A DNA stretch of 64,000 nucleotides, taken from contig NZ_JAWDIX010000001.1 of the NCBI RefSeq assembly GCF_032380675.1, positions 1,302,001 to 1,366,000 of the forward strand, read 5' to 3'. The translations under genes were made by a program, and so were the position numbers. Position 1 is the first letter of the stretch. Each line of letters starts with the position of its first letter. The notes under the pieces were generated by a model. That model worked only from the letters and a program-made list of their open reading frames with translations. It was not told where the DNA came from and did not search any database. This DNA comes from Anaerolentibacter hominis (GTDB taxonomy: Bacteria > Bacillota > Clostridia > Lachnospirales > Lachnospiraceae). This document shows, piece by piece, positions 42,713 to 51,698 of this stretch.

Positions 42713-44485
42713 CTATTCCGCAAAGAGAGGAATCATTTCTTTGGTATTTACATCCACAAGTCCGATATCCGACATCTTGGCATTTGGAATAACCGGAAGT
42801 GCCAGCGTAACGATACGAAGAAGCGGATTCGGCATCTGAACAAGACCCAGCCTGCGGTTGGCCTCCTTCATCTGCGCGGCATCTTTTGCCAGCTCGGCAG
42901 CGGGCTTGGAAGAGATCAGGCCGCCTACATTTAAACGGAGCGTGTGAAGCACTTTGCCGTCCTCGACCGCACACATCCCGCCTCCGGCCTGAATCAGCTC
43001 AGAAACAGCCAGATAGGCGTTCTCTGGGGTATCATAGACACAGGTCAGGTTGTGGGAGTCATGGGACACAGTGGAGGCCAGGGCGCCGTGGTCCGTCCCA
43101 AAATGACGGACGACATGGAGAGCCATCCGTTTGTGGCCGTAGCGGTTAATTACGGCTACATATTTTAAATCAGGATCGTGGCTTATATCCAGATAACCGT
43201 CTTTAACCGGCAGTTCTTCGCAGACTGCGTCGGTTGAACTCAGCGTATAATCGGCAAATACCATAACATTGGTTTTTACCCGGCCATCGCTGACAGGTGC
43301 TTTGATGCGGAATGACTCCGGAGAAAGGTCCACGGCAACATGCATGGAATTCTTCTCCTCAATTGGGAATACCCTGGGCTCGATCGGAGAGAGCAGCACA
43401 CCGTTCTCTGCTACAAGCTTGCCTTCAAAGAAAACAGCGGACGGTTTCATCTCTGTGATGGAGGGAAGGATAACCAGATCGGCCGCATAGCCGGGAGCAA
43501 CAGCACCCAGATGTTCCAGCTTGATTTCTCTGGCGGTATTGATTGTGGCGCTCTTGATTGCCAGGATCGGGTCCATGCCATGCTCCATGGCGATCTTTAG
43601 TACATCATTGATATGGCCTTTTTCCAGGATTTCATGGGATTCCCTGTCATCTGTGCAGATACAGAGAGTATCAAAAAACTTAAAGTTCTTAACTCCATTC
43701 CAGATCTCGGTTACATTTTTGGAGATACTGCTTTCCCTCATGTCCACGAACATGCCCTGGCGCATCTTCTCCACAGCCTCATCGCCCCGCCTGGACTCAT
43801 GACAGGTATTAGGGCCGCCGCACAGATACGCGCTGAGCATACGTCCGGAAAGGAAGGGGGCATGTCCCTGAATATAGAGACCGTTGTCCTCGGCAACTTT
43901 CAGAATCTCCATCATACGGTCCTCACCATAAATAACAGCAAGGAAATCCATAACCTCTGCCAGACCGATGACACGGTCCAGTTTCACCAGTTCCCGTATC
44001 TGCTCTGCGAGGAAATCAGCACCGGCCACTTCGATTGTGGGCACGGCAGGTACGCAGGAAGGAATATCGATCAGCTGACGCATCGGAACATCGGACGCAC
44101 TGTCATGCATGTATTTGACACCGTCGATTCCCCATACATTGCCGATCTCGTGAGGATCTGTAATAACGGTAGTCGTCCCCCACGGAACTACAGCTTCTGC
44201 AAAGTGGCGGGGAGTCAGCATGGAGCTTTCGATATGAACGTGTGCGTCAATAAGACCGGGGATAATAAACTGTCCGTTGGCGTCATAGACTTTTTCTGCG
44301 TTTAAATCATCCAGGTTACCGTACTCAACATGTGAGATAAACCCATCGTATAGAAATACATTTCCGGGCAGAATTTCGCCGGTAAAAACATTAACTACCC
44401 TGGCGTTTTTAATGACCAGGTCACTGGGGATAGTGCCCAGGGCAGCCTGCAGCAATTTCTTTTGATTCCTTGGTTTTAATTTCAT
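42713..44485 (-). CDS. ade: Adenine deaminase
   Basis: 590 residues; amidohydrolase-fold enzyme turning adenine into hypoxanthine and ammonia. The metal-binding DAHVHIESSMLTP is near residue 80, then a GHAPFLSG His site and CTDDRESHE. GTVSHDSHNL and GGMCAVEDGK lie in the C-terminal domain. GAAAGGA lies before ATG 44485; a 16-residue longer reading has no better support. Its upstream gap holds a good promoter and a palindrome. The purine permease gene upstream on the same strand feeds the same pathway. Confidence 0.94.
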   Translation of the reverse strand: MKLKPRNQKKLLQAALGTIPSDLVIKNARVVNVFTGEILPGNVFLYDGFISHVEYGNLDDLNAEKVYDANGQFIIPGLIDAHVHIESSMLTPRHFAEAVVPWGTTTVITDPHEIGNVWGIDGVKYMHDSASDVPMRQLIDIPSCVPAVPTIEVAGADFLAEQIRELVKLDRVIGLAEVMDFLAVIYGEDRMMEILKVAEDNGLYIQGHAPFLSGRMLSAYLCGGPNTCHESRRGDEAVEKMRQGMFVDMRESSISKNVTEIWNGVKNFKFFDTLCICTDDRESHEILEKGHINDVLKIAMEHGMDPILAIKSATINTAREIKLEHLGAVAPGYAADLVILPSITEMKPSAVFFEGKLVAENGVLLSPIEPRVFPIEEKNSMHVAVDLSPESFRIKAPVSDGRVKTNVMVFADYTLSSTDAVCEELPVKDGYLDISHDPDLKYVAVINRYGHKRMALHVVRHFGTDHGALASTVSHDSHNLTCVYDTPENAYLAVSELIQAGGGMCAVEDGKVLHTLRLNVGGLISSKPAAELAKDAAQMKEANRRLGLVQMPNPLLRIVTLALPVIPNAKMSDIGLVDVNTKEMIPLFAE

Positions 44486-44539
44486 ATGGATTCCTTTCTT
44501 ATTAGCTTGGGGTGTCAAAACGGTACTTTGCACCGGCTT

Positions 44540-44553
44540 AGAAAATATTTTCT
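44540..44553. promoter_or_regulatory. Palindrome downstream of the ade promoter
   Basis: AGAAAATATTTTCT is a perfect 14-bp inverted repeat just past the expected transcription start of ade. It is a candidate operator. Confidence 0.4.
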
Positions 44554-44565
44554 CAGTATGTTTCT

Positions 44566-44594
44566 ATTTTATTCTTGGGGAGGAGGAATTTCAA
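44566..44594 (-). promoter_or_regulatory. Promoter of ade
   Basis: Minus strand: TTGAAA (44594-44589), 17-base spacer, TAAAAT (44571-44566). Confidence 0.65.
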
Positions 44595-44666
44595 GGTCTG
44601 TTCCCGCAAAAGAGGGCATAACCTTGCAGAAAAGATTCCCCCGGAGAGTTTGATCCTATCGGACCA

Positions 44667-44706
44667 TAAAAATTTAAGCTGAGAAGTAAACTCCTCAGCT
44701 TAAAAT
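44667..44706 (-). terminator. Terminator of the purine permease gene
   Basis: On the minus strand TTTAAGCTGAG pairs with CTCAGCTTAAA, followed by TTTTTA. It separates the permease from ade, which has its own promoter. Confidence 0.75.
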
Positions 44707-44724
44707 TCTAAAAGATCATTCTGA

Positions 44725-46056
44725 TTACATGTAGATGAAATACAGAATCAGCGGAATTGCAAGAATATACATACCTGGATGAATTTCTTTGAATTTACCG
44801 GTACATAATTTAATAAAGATGTAACTCAGAATACCGGCAGCGATTCCGACTGCAATCGAAGCGGAGAACGCACCGAATACAATCATTACAAACGGTCCGA
44901 ACGCCTCGGTAAAATCAGAGAAGTCAATATCTTTAATACCCTGGATCATTAAGAAACCTACGAAGATAAGAGCAGGTCCTGTAGCCGCATTCGGCACCAT
45001 GAGAGCCAGAGGTGAGAGGAATACGAAGATCAGGAAAAGAACGCCGGTAACAACAGCGGTCCATCCGGTACGTCCGCCTGCTTCCACACCTGCGGTGGAT
45101 TCAACAAAAGTAGTAATTGTTGTACATCCGAAACATGCACCAACCGTAGTACCAACAGCATCTACCAGGAACGGTTTTTCAATACCGGGCAGGTTACCAT
45201 CTTCATCCAGCATATGAGCTCTTCCGGCAACACCAAGAACTGTGCCCAGTGTGGAGAAGAAATCACCGAAGAAGGCAATAAACATAAGTACAATACCTTC
45301 TGCCGTCCAGATGGATGTCAGATCAAATTTAAAGATAATATCGCTTACCGTTGAGAACTGCGGAACTTTTGCAATTGCATCCGGCATTGCGGTAATACCC
45401 ATCGGGATACCAACAATAGTGATAATAACAATACCAATCAAAATCGCGCCATTTACTTTAAATGCTGTCAGGACAGCGATGATACCCAGACCTGCAATCG
45501 CGAGCAGAACAGCCTTGTCCGTAAAATCACCAACATTTAAACCTGCGGAGAAATCACAGATACCACTGTTTGAAAAGCCCAGGTACGCAATAAAGAAACC
45601 GATTGCCGTACCGATCGAAACCTTGATGTTCTTCGGAATCATCCGCACAATCAAATCCCGGATACCGAATACTGAAAGTACGATAAAGATAATACCGGTA
45701 ATTAAAATCATACCCATTGCCTGAGCATAGGAGAGAGTACCATTCTGAATCATTGCACCCAGAATAAAGTTTGTTCCCATACCTGTGGACAGAGCAAATG
45801 GGAAGTTAGAATAGAATGCCATCAACAAAGTGATAAGACCGGAAACCAGTGAAGTCAGAATCATGATTGCTTCTTTTGTAACCATGACACCGTTCATGTC
45901 AACGACACCGGCCTCGGCACCGAACCCACAGATAGCACCAGGCTGTGTTACAAGAACATAAGCCATGGTCATAAACGTGGTTAATCCGGCAATTGTTTCT
46001 ACTTTGAAGTTTGTGTTACGCTCTTCAAATTTGAAAAACTTAGCGATTTTTTCCAT
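44725..46056 (-). CDS. NCS2-family purine permease (AzgA/PbuG-like)
   Basis: 443-residue membrane protein with about 12-14 helices, importing adenine, guanine or hypoxanthine by proton symport. Family hallmarks: ETIAGLTTFMTMAYV, GMGTNFILGAM and TTFVESTAGVEAGGRTG. AAGGAGGAAACG precedes ATG 46056, giving a start 11 codons inside the longest frame. Two GAACA...TGTTC inverted repeats flank its promoter; they resemble PurR-type boxes. No purine riboswitch consensus is seen in the leader. Confidence 0.9.
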   Translation of the reverse strand: MEKIAKFFKFEERNTNFKVETIAGLTTFMTMAYVLVTQPGAICGFGAEAGVVDMNGVMVTKEAIMILTSLVSGLITLLMAFYSNFPFALSTGMGTNFILGAMIQNGTLSYAQAMGMILITGIIFIVLSVFGIRDLIVRMIPKNIKVSIGTAIGFFIAYLGFSNSGICDFSAGLNVGDFTDKAVLLAIAGLGIIAVLTAFKVNGAILIGIVIITIVGIPMGITAMPDAIAKVPQFSTVSDIIFKFDLTSIWTAEGIVLMFIAFFGDFFSTLGTVLGVAGRAHMLDEDGNLPGIEKPFLVDAVGTTVGACFGCTTITTFVESTAGVEAGGRTGWTAVVTGVLFLIFVFLSPLALMVPNAATGPALIFVGFLMIQGIKDIDFSDFTEAFGPFVMIVFGAFSASIAVGIAAGILSYIFIKLCTGKFKEIHPGMYILAIPLILYFIYM

Positions 46057-46070
46057 CGTTTCCTCCTTGT

Positions 46071-46083
46071 GAACATCGTGTTC
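46071..46083. promoter_or_regulatory. Inverted repeat, proximal purine-permease site
   Basis: GAACATCGTGTTC lies between the -10 box and the start codon of the permease. Confidence 0.45.
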
Positions 46084-46108
46084 CGGCATTAAAAACCTCT
46101 CGAACTAT

Positions 46109-46136
46109 GTAATAATTTACATCAAATGGCTTTCAA
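46109..46136 (-). promoter_or_regulatory. Promoter of the purine permease gene
   Basis: Minus strand: TTGAAA (46136-46131), 16-base spacer, TATTAC (46114-46109). It is moderately strong. Confidence 0.45.
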
Positions 46137-46141
46137 AATGG

Positions 46142-46156
46142 GAACATCGTGTGTTC
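46142..46156. promoter_or_regulatory. Inverted repeat, distal purine-permease site
   Basis: GAACATCGTGTGTTC lies just upstream of the -35 and shares 10 of its bases with the proximal site (46071-46083). Spacing between the two is about 70 bases. Firmicutes PurR sites contain a related CGAAC core, but the match is partial. Confidence 0.5.
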
Positions 46157-46304
46157 GTGTAAAGTTTTTTTCCAATTTTGAGTATACCGATAGCAACTTT
46201 TTATGTCAATTAATAAACCCAAGAGTGCTTATATCTTTTTCTAATAAATTTAAACTCTTTTGCTTATAAGTTATTCCAATCAGCTGTAAAATCAGCCTGT
46301 ATAA

Positions 46305-46350
46305 AGGAAGAAAAGGAACTTCCTGAGAAAAGATCCCAGGAAGTTCCTTT
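46305..46350 (-). terminator. Terminator of the small Cys-rich gene
   Basis: A perfect 14-bp stem (46312-46325 with 46337-46350, AAAGGAACTTCCTG/CAGGAAGTTCCTTT) has a T-rich run on the minus strand. Confidence 0.7.
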
Positions 46351-46373
46351 ATCCGTCTATGCATGGCTTCCAG

Positions 46374-46571
46374 TTATTTCAGATTGTGATTTTCTACGAT
46401 TTTATCGTAAAGATCAATGTTGCAGTGCTCATGCTCAAAATGACCGCAGTTCGTGCAGGAGATAGACTCTCCATTTTCTAAACGATTGTGATAACATTCA
46501 CAGCCATCTTTCGGTTCGTACTCATTGCACCGTTTGGCAACCTCTTTGTAGGTTTCAGACATTGTACTCAT
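46374..46571 (-). CDS. Small Cys/His-rich protein, 65 residues
   Basis: Starts MSTMSETYKEVAKRCNEY and carries CECYH, CTNC and HFEHEHC, a set of Cys and His that could bind zinc or iron. AAGGAG before ATG 46571 supports this start over a longer frame from 46640. No signal peptide. Function not known to me. It forms its own unit, with a palindrome upstream and a terminator downstream. Confidence 0.65.
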   Translation of the reverse strand: MSTMSETYKEVAKRCNEYEPKDGCECYHNRLENGESISCTNCGHFEHEHCNIDLYDKIVENHNLK

Positions 46572-46598
46572 GTGATTTCTCCTTTCTGAAATAAAACA

Positions 46599-46613
46599 AA
46601 TACCGGCGGTATT
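46599..46613. promoter_or_regulatory. Palindrome upstream of the small Cys-rich gene
   Basis: AATACCG-G-CGGTATT is a perfect 15-bp inverted repeat 28 bases before the start codon. It may be a repressor site. The rest of the 46572-46833 gap holds no clear gene. Confidence 0.45.
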
Positions 46614-46833
46614 GCAGACCAGCTTTTTGCAGATAAGCATAGTTACTCCACTTACGCTTTGTAGCTATGAAATTAGTATGTTGAAAATGGTCATTTTTAT
46701 TCAAAGTGACAGGACAGCGCGGGCGAGTCTTTTTTGTTCCGGCTGGAAATTTGGATAAAGATTGATTATAATAATAAAGATACGAAATGCAATGTTTCCC
46801 AATCTTGCCTAAAATAACATGATGAAGAGGTAA

Positions 46834-47310
46834 ATGATGGTCCTTCTGACAATTTTGGATGTAAAACAATTTATGAAAGAACTTCTTTTGGAAGATACTT
46901 TTGATTCCTTTCTATATATAGAAGGAAAAGTGACGACCTACGCAGATTTTCTCATAGACGGTACGAGAAAAAAAGATTGGTATACCAGGGATGAGCTGGA
47001 GGAACTGGAGGACAGGAACAATCTGCTGTGGAAGGAGATACGGCCGGTTTTGTTCCAGATGATTAAGGGGAATAAAACGCCGCTGTTTTTCCGGATTGTG
47101 CTGAGTCCGCCGGTATCTCTTACAGGCGGGGATTTTGCAATGAACCCGGATGACCGGTATTTCTTTAATATAAAATATGAAAACAGGAAGTTGACTATAA
47201 CTACGGGTATTTCCCAGAAAGTATTCAGTATGGATAGAAGCTCTGAGAGAGAATGGGACGAGGCGGCATCTGTGTTTTTAAAGAAGAAGGGGTTTGCATT
47301 TGAGTCATAG
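46834..47310 (+). CDS. Uncharacterised protein, 158 residues (possibly DUF5721)
   Basis: An acidic, soluble protein with a helical start (DVKQFMKELLLEDTFDSF), a YADFLIDG segment and a beta-rich second half (PLFFRIVLSPPVSL). The pattern reminds me of DUF5721 proteins of clostridia, recalled and not checked. AAGAGG lies 5-6 bases before ATG 46834. Function unknown; it could relate to pyrH downstream only by position. Confidence 0.65.
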   Translation: MMVLLTILDVKQFMKELLLEDTFDSFLYIEGKVTTYADFLIDGTRKKDWYTRDELEELEDRNNLLWKEIRPVLFQMIKGNKTPLFFRIVLSPPVSLTGGDFAMNPDDRYFFNIKYENRKLTITTGISQKVFSMDRSSEREWDEAASVFLKKKGFAFES

Positions 47311-47354
47311 AAATGGTAAAATGGCGTAAGATAAGATCTATTTTGTGATTAAAG

Positions 47355-47419
47355 AGATGTATTATGTCATGCAAAGCATGACGTGCGGCTCGCAGCAAGT
47401 ACGCCGAGGCGTACTTGAA
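47355..47419 (-). repeat. Family C repeat, copy 2
   Basis: 65 bases identical to 42114-42178 in inverted orientation, 44 bases before pyrH. It could form a hairpin in the pyrH leader. Confidence 0.85.
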
Positions 47420-47462
47420 ATCAGATGGAAGTTCAGACAGGAAAGGTATGGTATAGCAGGCA

Positions 47463-48167
47463 ATGGGCAATTTAAAACGAGTGATGTTAAAACTCAGCGG
47501 GGAAGCGCTGGCTGGGGATAGAAAGACCGGATTTGACGAGGAGACCTGTATCAGTGTGGCAAAGCAGGTCAGGACAATCGTGGATTCCGGCGTCGAGGTG
47601 GGGATCGTGATCGGCGGAGGAAATTTCTGGAGGGGCCGTACCAGTGAGACCATTGACCGGACGAAGGCAGACCAGATCGGCATGCTGGCCACGGTGATGA
47701 ACTGTATCTATGTATCTGAAATATTCCGCTTTGTGGGAATGAAAACAGAGGTTCTGACCCCATTTCTATGCGGAAATATGACGGGCCTGTTCTCCAAGGA
47801 CCTGGCAAATGAATGTTTTGCAGCGGGAAAGGTAGTCTTTTTTGCGGGAGGCACCGGGCACCCTTACTTTTCAACGGATACGGGCGTTGTTCTCCGTTCT
47901 ATCGAGATGGAGGCGGACGCTATTCTTCTGGCAAAAGCAATTGACGGGGTTTATGACAGTGATCCTAAGGTGAATCCCAATGCCAGAAGGTATGATGAGA
48001 TAACCATAGAAGAGGTGGTGGATCAGAAACTGGCTGTCATTGACCTGACTGCTTCCATGATGTGCATGGAACACAGAGTCCCTCTGCTTGTTTTTTCACT
48101 GCAGGAGGAGAACAGCATAGTCAATACAGTAAACGGGACATTTTCCGGTACAAGAGTTACCGTATAA
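47463..48167 (+). CDS. pyrH: UMP kinase
   Basis: 234 residues; phosphorylates UMP to UDP as a hexamer regulated by GTP and UTP. LKLSGEALAG near residue 10 and GIVIGGGNFWRG are the family marks, with the substrate region TDTGVVLRSIEMEAD. The ribosome site is weak and the gene follows a family C repeat. It starts the pyrH-frr-uppS housekeeping run. Confidence 0.95.
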   Translation: MGNLKRVMLKLSGEALAGDRKTGFDEETCISVAKQVRTIVDSGVEVGIVIGGGNFWRGRTSETIDRTKADQIGMLATVMNCIYVSEIFRFVGMKTEVLTPFLCGNMTGLFSKDLANECFAAGKVVFFAGGTGHPYFSTDTGVVLRSIEMEADAILLAKAIDGVYDSDPKVNPNARRYDEITIEEVVDQKLAVIDLTASMMCMEHRVPLLVFSLQEENSIVNTVNGTFSGTRVTV

Positions 48168-48186
48168 TTAAGAGGAGGAATAAAGA

Positions 48187-48744
48187 ATGGATATAACAAG
48201 AATTGAACCTTATGAGGAGAAAATGAAAAAATCACTGCGTGCGCTGGAGAGTGAATATATGAATATTCGTGCGGGCAGAGCAAATCCCCATCTGCTGGAC
48301 AGAATCAAAGTGGACTATTACGGAACCCCCAGTCCGCTGCAGAGCGTGGCAAATGTTTCTGTGCCGGAAGCCAGAATGATTACCATTGCACCCTGGGAAG
48401 CCAGCCTGATTAAAGTAATCGAAAAGGCAATTCTTGCCTCTGACCTGGGCCTTACCCCCAGCAACGACGGAAAGGTAATCCGCCTTGTATTTCCTGAGCT
48501 TACGGAAGAGCGCAGAAAAGAACTGGTCAAAGACGTTAAGAAAAAGGGCGAGGGAGCCAAGGTGGCAGTCCGCAATATCCGCCGGGATGCCATGGATCAG
48601 TTCAAGAAGCTGGGAAAAGCATCTGAGATTTCTGAAGATGAGCAGGCTGAATTGGAAGAAAAGATGCAGAAGGTTACTGATAAATATGTAGCCGAGGTGG
48701 AGAAAGCAATCGAAGAGAAATCAAAAGAAATTCTTACTGTATAG
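48187..48744 (+). CDS. frr: Ribosome recycling factor
   Basis: 185 residues; splits post-termination ribosomes with EF-G. Conserved segments: IRAGRANPHLLDRIKVDYYG and the C-terminal helix bundle DQFKKLGKASEISED...DKYVAEVEKAIEEKSKEI. GAGGAGG precedes the ATG. It follows pyrH after 19 bases, the usual pairing. Confidence 0.97.
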   Translation: MDITRIEPYEEKMKKSLRALESEYMNIRAGRANPHLLDRIKVDYYGTPSPLQSVANVSVPEARMITIAPWEASLIKVIEKAILASDLGLTPSNDGKVIRLVFPELTEERRKELVKDVKKKGEGAKVAVRNIRRDAMDQFKKLGKASEISEDEQAELEEKMQKVTDKYVAEVEKAIEEKSKEILTV

Positions 48745-48972
48745 ACAGCGCCAGCGCGCTTCGCGAGCCGGCTGTTGGATGAAAATGTTGCAGCCGGTGC
48801 AGATCTGCCGGCTGTCCGGAGATAACAGGGGCGTATTTGAATGAGAATGCTGCGGTATCGGGAAGCAGCTGTCGCAGGTACGTCCTGTTTCTTCGCTTTG
48901 AGAGGAATTCTGCCCGGCTCTGAGCAGCAAGAGTTTGGGATAAATATAGAAGAACAGATAGGAGCAGCAGAT

Positions 48973-49680
48973 ATGAAGGATACGAACGTGCCGGAGCATG
49001 TGGCGATTATTCTGGACGGCAATGGAAGATGGGCTAAAAAACGTCTTATGCCGCGCAGGTACGGCCATGCCCAGGGCAGCAAGGTTGTGGAAAGAATATG
49101 CGAGGATGCCTACAAAATGGGTATTGAGTATCTGACGGTGTATGCTTTTTCCACGGAGAACTGGAAGCGTCCTCAGGATGAGGTAGAGACGCTGATGAGT
49201 CTGCTCCGTTCTTATTTAAAAGATTGTATTAAGATCAGTACGAAGAATAACATGCGTGTGAGGATTATAGGGAATGTGTCAGGGCTTGCGGACGATATCC
49301 GGGAGGCAATCAGACACCTGGAAGAAACCTCCGCGAAGAATACCGGCTTGAAATTTCAGGTTGCATTAAATTACGGGGGCCGGGACGAGATAGTCAGAGG
49401 CGTGAAAGCGCTGGCGAAGGATCTGGAAGCCGGAAATCTCAGAAGTGAGGATATCACGGAGAAATCTCTGGAATCTTATCTGGACACTAAGGATATACCC
49501 GATCCGGATCTGCTGATCCGGACCAGCGGAGAGCAGAGGCTCTCCAACTTCATGCTGTGGCAGATTGCCTATTCGGAATTATATTATACCGATGTGCTGT
49601 GGCCTGATTTTACGAAAGATGATTTACAGAAAGCCATAGATTATTATAACAGCAGAGACAGACGATATGGCGGAGTTTAG
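48973..49680 (+). CDS. uppS: Undecaprenyl diphosphate synthase (isoprenyl transferase)
   Basis: 235 residues; builds the C55 lipid carrier of wall synthesis from FPP and IPP. IILDGNGRWAKKR near residue 13 carries the catalytic Asp, and AFSTENWKRP and RTSGEQRLSNFMLWQ follow. AGGAG lies 8-9 bases before ATG 48973; the longer frame from 48841 adds a non-conserved 44 residues. The 228-base gap before it holds only a short CAGCCGG/CCGGCTG hairpin. Confidence 0.96.
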   Translation: MKDTNVPEHVAIILDGNGRWAKKRLMPRRYGHAQGSKVVERICEDAYKMGIEYLTVYAFSTENWKRPQDEVETLMSLLRSYLKDCIKISTKNNMRVRIIGNVSGLADDIREAIRHLEETSAKNTGLKFQVALNYGGRDEIVRGVKALAKDLEAGNLRSEDITEKSLESYLDTKDIPDPDLLIRTSGEQRLSNFMLWQIAYSELYYTDVLWPDFTKDDLQKAIDYYNSRDRRYGGV

Positions 49681-49689
49681 GAGGTACCT

Positions 49690-50502
49690 ATGTTTGGAGT
49701 AAGACTGGTAAGCAGTATTATGATTATGGCTCTGACCATTCTGTCCATGGTTCTGGGCGGAACCTTTCTGTGGGGAGTTCTGCTGGTTATTTCCCTGATC
49801 GGAATGTGGGAGTTATACCGGGCTGTGGGCATGCACAAAAGCATACCCGCTGTTCTTGGATATCTGGCTTGTATCGGCTATGATATCATCGTTTATTTGA
49901 ATCAGATGGAGGCTGCATTTCCTCTCTTTGTCCTGTTTCTGCTGGTACTGATGGCGTCTTATGTTTTTTCTTTTCCCCGCTATCAGGCGGAACAGATCGG
50001 TATGATATTCCTCGGGTTGTTTTACGTGGCGGTGATGCTGTCTTTCATCTACCGTGTCAGGATTGTCCCGTCGGGAGCTTTCTTTGTATGGCTGATATTT
50101 ATCGGTTCATGGGGCTCGGACTGCTGTGCTTACTGTGTAGGCATGCTGATCGGCAAGCACCGTCTGCCGGGACATTTAAAAGAACTGAGTCCTAAAAAAT
50201 CCATCGAAGGCTGCATCGGCGGCGTGGCGGGAGCGGCTCTGATTGGTTTTATCTATGGAAGTGTCGTGGGCAGTCATCTGCCGGGGCTGTTTCATCCGGG
50301 AGCGGCCTGCGCCATCATTGGCGCAGCATCTGCTGTCATATCTCAGATCGGTGATCTGGCGGCATCTGCAATTAAACGAAATCACAACATTAAGGATTAC
50401 AGCAGGTTGATACCCGGACACGGAGGAATTCTGGACCGGTTTGACGCGGTTATCTTTACGGCGCCCATTGTATTTCTTCTGGTGGAGGCATTATCAAGAT
50501 GA
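49690..50502 (+). CDS. cdsA: Phosphatidate cytidylyltransferase
   Basis: 270-residue membrane protein that makes CDP-diacylglycerol for phospholipids. About eight helices and the C-terminal signature SRLIPGHGGILDRFDAVIFTAP. It follows uppS after 9 bases and overlaps dxr by 4, the classic Firmicutes order. Confidence 0.95.
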   Translation: MFGVRLVSSIMIMALTILSMVLGGTFLWGVLLVISLIGMWELYRAVGMHKSIPAVLGYLACIGYDIIVYLNQMEAAFPLFVLFLLVLMASYVFSFPRYQAEQIGMIFLGLFYVAVMLSFIYRVRIVPSGAFFVWLIFIGSWGSDCCAYCVGMLIGKHRLPGHLKELSPKKSIEGCIGGVAGAALIGFIYGSVVGSHLPGLFHPGAACAIIGAASAVISQIGDLAASAIKRNHNIKDYSRLIPGHGGILDRFDAVIFTAPIVFLLVEALSR

Positions 50503-51641
50503 AACATTTGATTTTACTGGGATCTACCGGTTCAATCGGTACGCAGACCCTGCAGGTTGTAAGAGAACAGAAGGATCTGAAGGTGTCGGTTCTGGCCGCA
50601 GGCGCCAATATTGATCTGCTGGAAAAGCAGATAATAGAATTTGAACCTTCCCTTGTGTGCGTATGGGAAGAGCGTAACGTGAATATACTGAAAGAGAGAG
50701 TTTCCCATTTGCCGGTTCGTATTGTCTGGGGAATGGATGGACTGATAGAATGTGCCAAATTCCCGGAAGGGGACATTGTAATCGGCGCGATTGTAGGGAT
50801 GATCGGTATACGGCCTACTATCGAGGCGATGCGGGCGGGCAAGGATATTGCCCTTGCCAATAAGGAGACGCTGGTGACGGCAGGCCATATTATCATGCCT
50901 CTGGCAAAAGAGTGCGGCGTAAAAATTTTGCCTGTAGACAGCGAACATTCTGCTATTTTCCAGTGCCTGCACGGCGAGGATTACAGGACGGTACATAAAA
51001 TATTGCTGACCGCATCCGGCGGGCCGTTCCGGGGCCGGAAGCGGGAAGAACTGGCATCGGTGACAGTGGAAGAAGCGCTGCGCCATCCCAACTGGTCCAT
51101 GGGACCGAAAATTACGATTGACTCTTCCACGATGGTAAATAAGGGGCTTGAGGTCATGGAAGCGGGCTGGCTCTTCGATGTGGATATTGATCAGGTTCAG
51201 GTGGTGGTTCAGCCTCAGAGCGTGATCCACTCCATGGTAGAATTTGAAGACGGCGCTGTGATGGCACAGCTGGGAGTGCCGGATATGCGGCTCCCGATCC
51301 AGTACGCGCTTTATTATCCCGAGAGAAGAGTTCTTTCCGGGGAACGGCTGGATTTTGCAAAGCTGAGAAGTCTCACCTTTGAGGAACCGGATATGGATAC
51401 ATTTGAGGGACTGCGGCTGGCCTACGAAGCCGGACACCAGGGCGGCAGTATGCCCACGGTATACAATGCGGCCAATGAGCTTGCCGTGCAGTTGTTTTTA
51501 AAACGCAGGATCGGTTATACTGATATTACCGCCTGTATTCAATACGCCATGAGGGCCCATCAGCTTATTGAGAATCCTACGCTGGAACAGATACTGGCGG
51601 TGGAACAATGGGCTCATGAATGTGTGAGAAACAAGCTGTGA
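50499..51641 (+). CDS. dxr: 1-Deoxy-D-xylulose-5-phosphate reductoisomerase
   Basis: 380 residues; first committed step of the MEP isoprenoid pathway, forming MEP with NADPH. The Rossmann motif is LGSTGSIGTQTL. The substrate and metal sites are seen in PVDSEHSAIFQ and in NHPNWSM-like HPNWSMGPKITIDSSTM. With ispG, it shows that the organism makes isoprenoids by the MEP route; the product feeds uppS. Confidence 0.97.
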   Translation: MKHLILLGSTGSIGTQTLQVVREQKDLKVSVLAAGANIDLLEKQIIEFEPSLVCVWEERNVNILKERVSHLPVRIVWGMDGLIECAKFPEGDIVIGAIVGMIGIRPTIEAMRAGKDIALANKETLVTAGHIIMPLAKECGVKILPVDSEHSAIFQCLHGEDYRTVHKILLTASGGPFRGRKREELASVTVEEALRHPNWSMGPKITIDSSTMVNKGLEVMEAGWLFDVDIDQVQVVVQPQSVIHSMVEFEDGAVMAQLGVPDMRLPIQYALYYPERRVLSGERLDFAKLRSLTFEEPDMDTFEGLRLAYEAGHQGGSMPTVYNAANELAVQLFLKRRIGYTDITACIQYAMRAHQLIENPTLEQILAVEQWAHECVRNKL

Positions 51642-51698
51642 TACTTGGGGGAGGCTTGGGATCATGAATGGGAAACAATGTGAAAGGATAGAAATTGA

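Noticed and set aside
46090..46330. Purine riboswitch upstream of the permease
   Set aside because: The conserved core and its flanking helix were looked for on the minus strand and not found.
48841..48972. 44-residue extension of UppS
   Set aside because: Not conserved in the family, and the ATG at 48973 has AGGAG at good spacing.
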